This document shows, one piece after another, positions 62,391 through 64,000 of a stretch of DNA of 64,000 nucleotides. The DNA is taken from positions 13,179,331-13,243,330 of the forward strand of contig OZ026628.1 in assembly GCA_964020975.1 (NCBI GenBank), given 5' to 3'. Origin of the DNA: Hermodice carunculata (Eukaryota > Annelida > Polychaeta > Eunicida > Amphinomidae). A model generated the notes under the pieces. The model worked only from the letters and a program-made list of their open reading frames with translations, had not been told where the DNA came from and did not search any database. How positions within the stretch are numbered: the first letter of the stretch is position 1; every line of letters starts with the position of its first letter. The position numbers and the translations under genes are program-made.

Positions 62391-62849
62391 TACCACATTG
62401 ATGCACATTTCATAGATCTGGCCATAGAATCAACGAAGGGTCTTGCCAGCAGGAAGGAGTCATTCATTCTATGACAAGACCTACAAAAGATGCAGCAACA
62501 CTTATTTTGACATGTTGATTGTATTGAGCACATGAGGCCTTCACAAAAAATTGACTTCAGGTCTACTAAACCTTTGTGTTTACAAGTTCACAGAAAGTTC
62601 TTAATATTTCCGGGTCAAGTATTAAAGACTCATTGACTTGCGCGCATCGACACTTCGCCTTCTATGAGACTAAACGTCACTTATAGACAGATATTGTACA
62701 GATGTAAGTATAATGTCACTGTTGGTAAAATATGTTTTGAAACGGACATCCGTCTTTTGACACTTTATGGGAGTTTGTGATCAGGCTGCTCACTTAAAGC
62801 ATCTGTTGGACACTCTTCAGGATGTCCAGATTCTACCTTCTAAATATAT

Positions 62850-64000
62850 ATGTAGATAGATCGATGGACTAACAGAGTCAATTTTTAGTCTGGATGATGT
62901 TTCTTGCAGTTGAACTGAAAGGGTGGCTAGCAATTATTCTTCCACTGTTTGGGTATCTAGCCATCCTCAAGAGTATGTCCATCCAACTACAATTAACGTT
63001 TGCAACTTCTCCAGAACTGTCAGCAAGATGCAATTCAAATTTGGACATGCTTCCATCTCTGCACATTTTCTGTGTTGATTATCATTGTTTTGGAAAAAAG
63101 AACATACAAATTATCCTCAATACAGCTAATCAAAATGCTTTGAAATTGTACAGGAACACATCCAGGGACATCTAAAGCTTGAATTGATAAACAAGCAGCA
63201 CTTACAATTTTCTACATGGGCTCCTAGTGTCAAATAGTCTGGTTACTCTGTAGTGTTAGAGATAGGAAAACCACAGCAAATTACACTTCCGAGAAACAAG
63301 AACGACAAGTTTCCACACATCAATGTGTCATAACTTACATCAACATTAATTTCCCTTCTCACTAAAGAGATGATAAATGACTGACAACTGATAAATTTAC
63401 AGATATTAAGGTTCGAAACAGGTTTATAGAAAATACCAACCTGCATATCCAACCCAAGAAAATACTGTAAAATTTAGCAGTCGGGGGAGCATGTGTGCTT
63501 TTTCTACTTGGTTTGAATATTTTTTGTTTCTATTTTATTGCAAACCGTTTTAATGTCAAATCGATGCTTTGGTTATGCAACTATATCCTCCTCTGAGATT
63601 GCTCTAATATTTAAATGAGAGAAGTGCAGGAGGTGACATTGCAGTCTGCTCGATTCAAAATGAACATAAATGAAGGTTATGTTTAAACAAATTCACAGCT
63701 CATTTGCTGACATTTTTCAGGTTTGAAACCTGGGTGTGTAACTAGCAATTCCAGCAGCAAAAGAATTGTTGTCATAAATCTCCAAACAGTTGGTCAGGAG
63801 TGATTTGCATATGAAAGATTCTTCTCAGAATTGGGCCCATAAAGCCTTTAACCTTTTGCAGCAGGTGGTGTTGCAATCTGCTGGTTTTAATATGAACATA
63901 CATAAAGGTCCCAAATGAACTGATGCACAGCTATTTTGTACACGTCCTTAGAAGTGTGAAACCTGGACACGTAACTAGCAATTCCAACAGTAAAACAATC
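62850..64000 (+). repeat. Array unit 4, start only (window ends inside)
   Basis: The leader of a fourth unit follows 'ctaaatatatatgtagatag' directly, with almost no TA tract. It matches 34,560-35,700 and 54,040-55,170. Its A module would lie just beyond the window. Confidence 0.93.

Larger units (their letters stand above)
54040..62845 (+). repeat. Array unit 3 (about 8.8 kb)
   Basis: Full order: leader, A exon, LINE, B exon, hairpin block, DIRS fossil, C module, minus-strand relic. It has no Tc1-like insertion and thus gives the empty site for unit 2. Confidence 0.93.

Noticed and set aside
34467-64000. CRISPR-like or bacterial repeat array
   Set aside because: Unit length of 6-9 kb, introns, LINEs and Tc1 elements exclude a CRISPR array or a prokaryotic origin.

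Overview
This is an intron- and transposon-rich, AT-rich stretch of an animal nuclear genome, with no bacterial gene organisation. LINEs with an endonuclease-RT layout, Penelope-like elements, Tc1/pogo/Harbinger DNA transposons, DIRS-type fossils and many (TA)n and (ATT)n microsatellites all occur here. The frequent word 'taggcctac' and this mix suggest a marine invertebrate, possibly an echinoderm, hemichordate or amphioxus. The species cannot be fixed from the sequence. No complete host gene, tRNA or rRNA was found.

1-20 kb is a transposon graveyard. It holds an inverted-repeat element (about 1.5-3.3 kb), a 570-bp tandem duplication carrying microsatellites (3.56-4.6 kb), a minus-strand CR1/L2-like LINE (about 6.3-9.86 kb), a plus-strand LINE of another clade (about 9.9-12.8 kb) and a minus-strand Penelope-like element (16.4-18.3 kb).

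20-34 kb holds a 4.2-kb element with PIF/Harbinger-like ends and a CAG target duplication (20,339-24,550), a pogo-like non-autonomous element (24,815-25,624), a field of GATATC/GAATTC-type palindromes (26.2-27.3 kb), a possible minus-strand exon (27.5 kb), a convincing plus-strand exon (29,613-29,770) and a second Penelope-like copy (31.5-33.4 kb).

34.5-64 kb is the most interesting part. It is a tandem array of a roughly 6-9 kb unit: three full units and the start of a fourth, with TA-rich repeats at the unit boundaries. Each full unit is built from older sub-modules that carry short exon-like segments homologous to the exon at 29.6 kb. Type A (99 nt) and type B (111 nt) stay open, keep exactly the same length in all three units, and have AG/GT borders with phase 1 at both ends. 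Type C has lost its splice donor. I read this as a plus-strand host gene that lengthened its coding region by exon duplication followed by kilobase-scale unit duplication. The product is not recognised. Each unit also carries a shared LINE insertion between A and B, a GC-rich hairpin block and a minus-strand coding relic; units 1 and 3 also keep a DIRS-type recombinase fossil. Two Tc1-like transposons came later: one in the (TA)n between units 1 and 2, the other inside the LINE of unit 2, where units 1 and 3 preserve the empty site.
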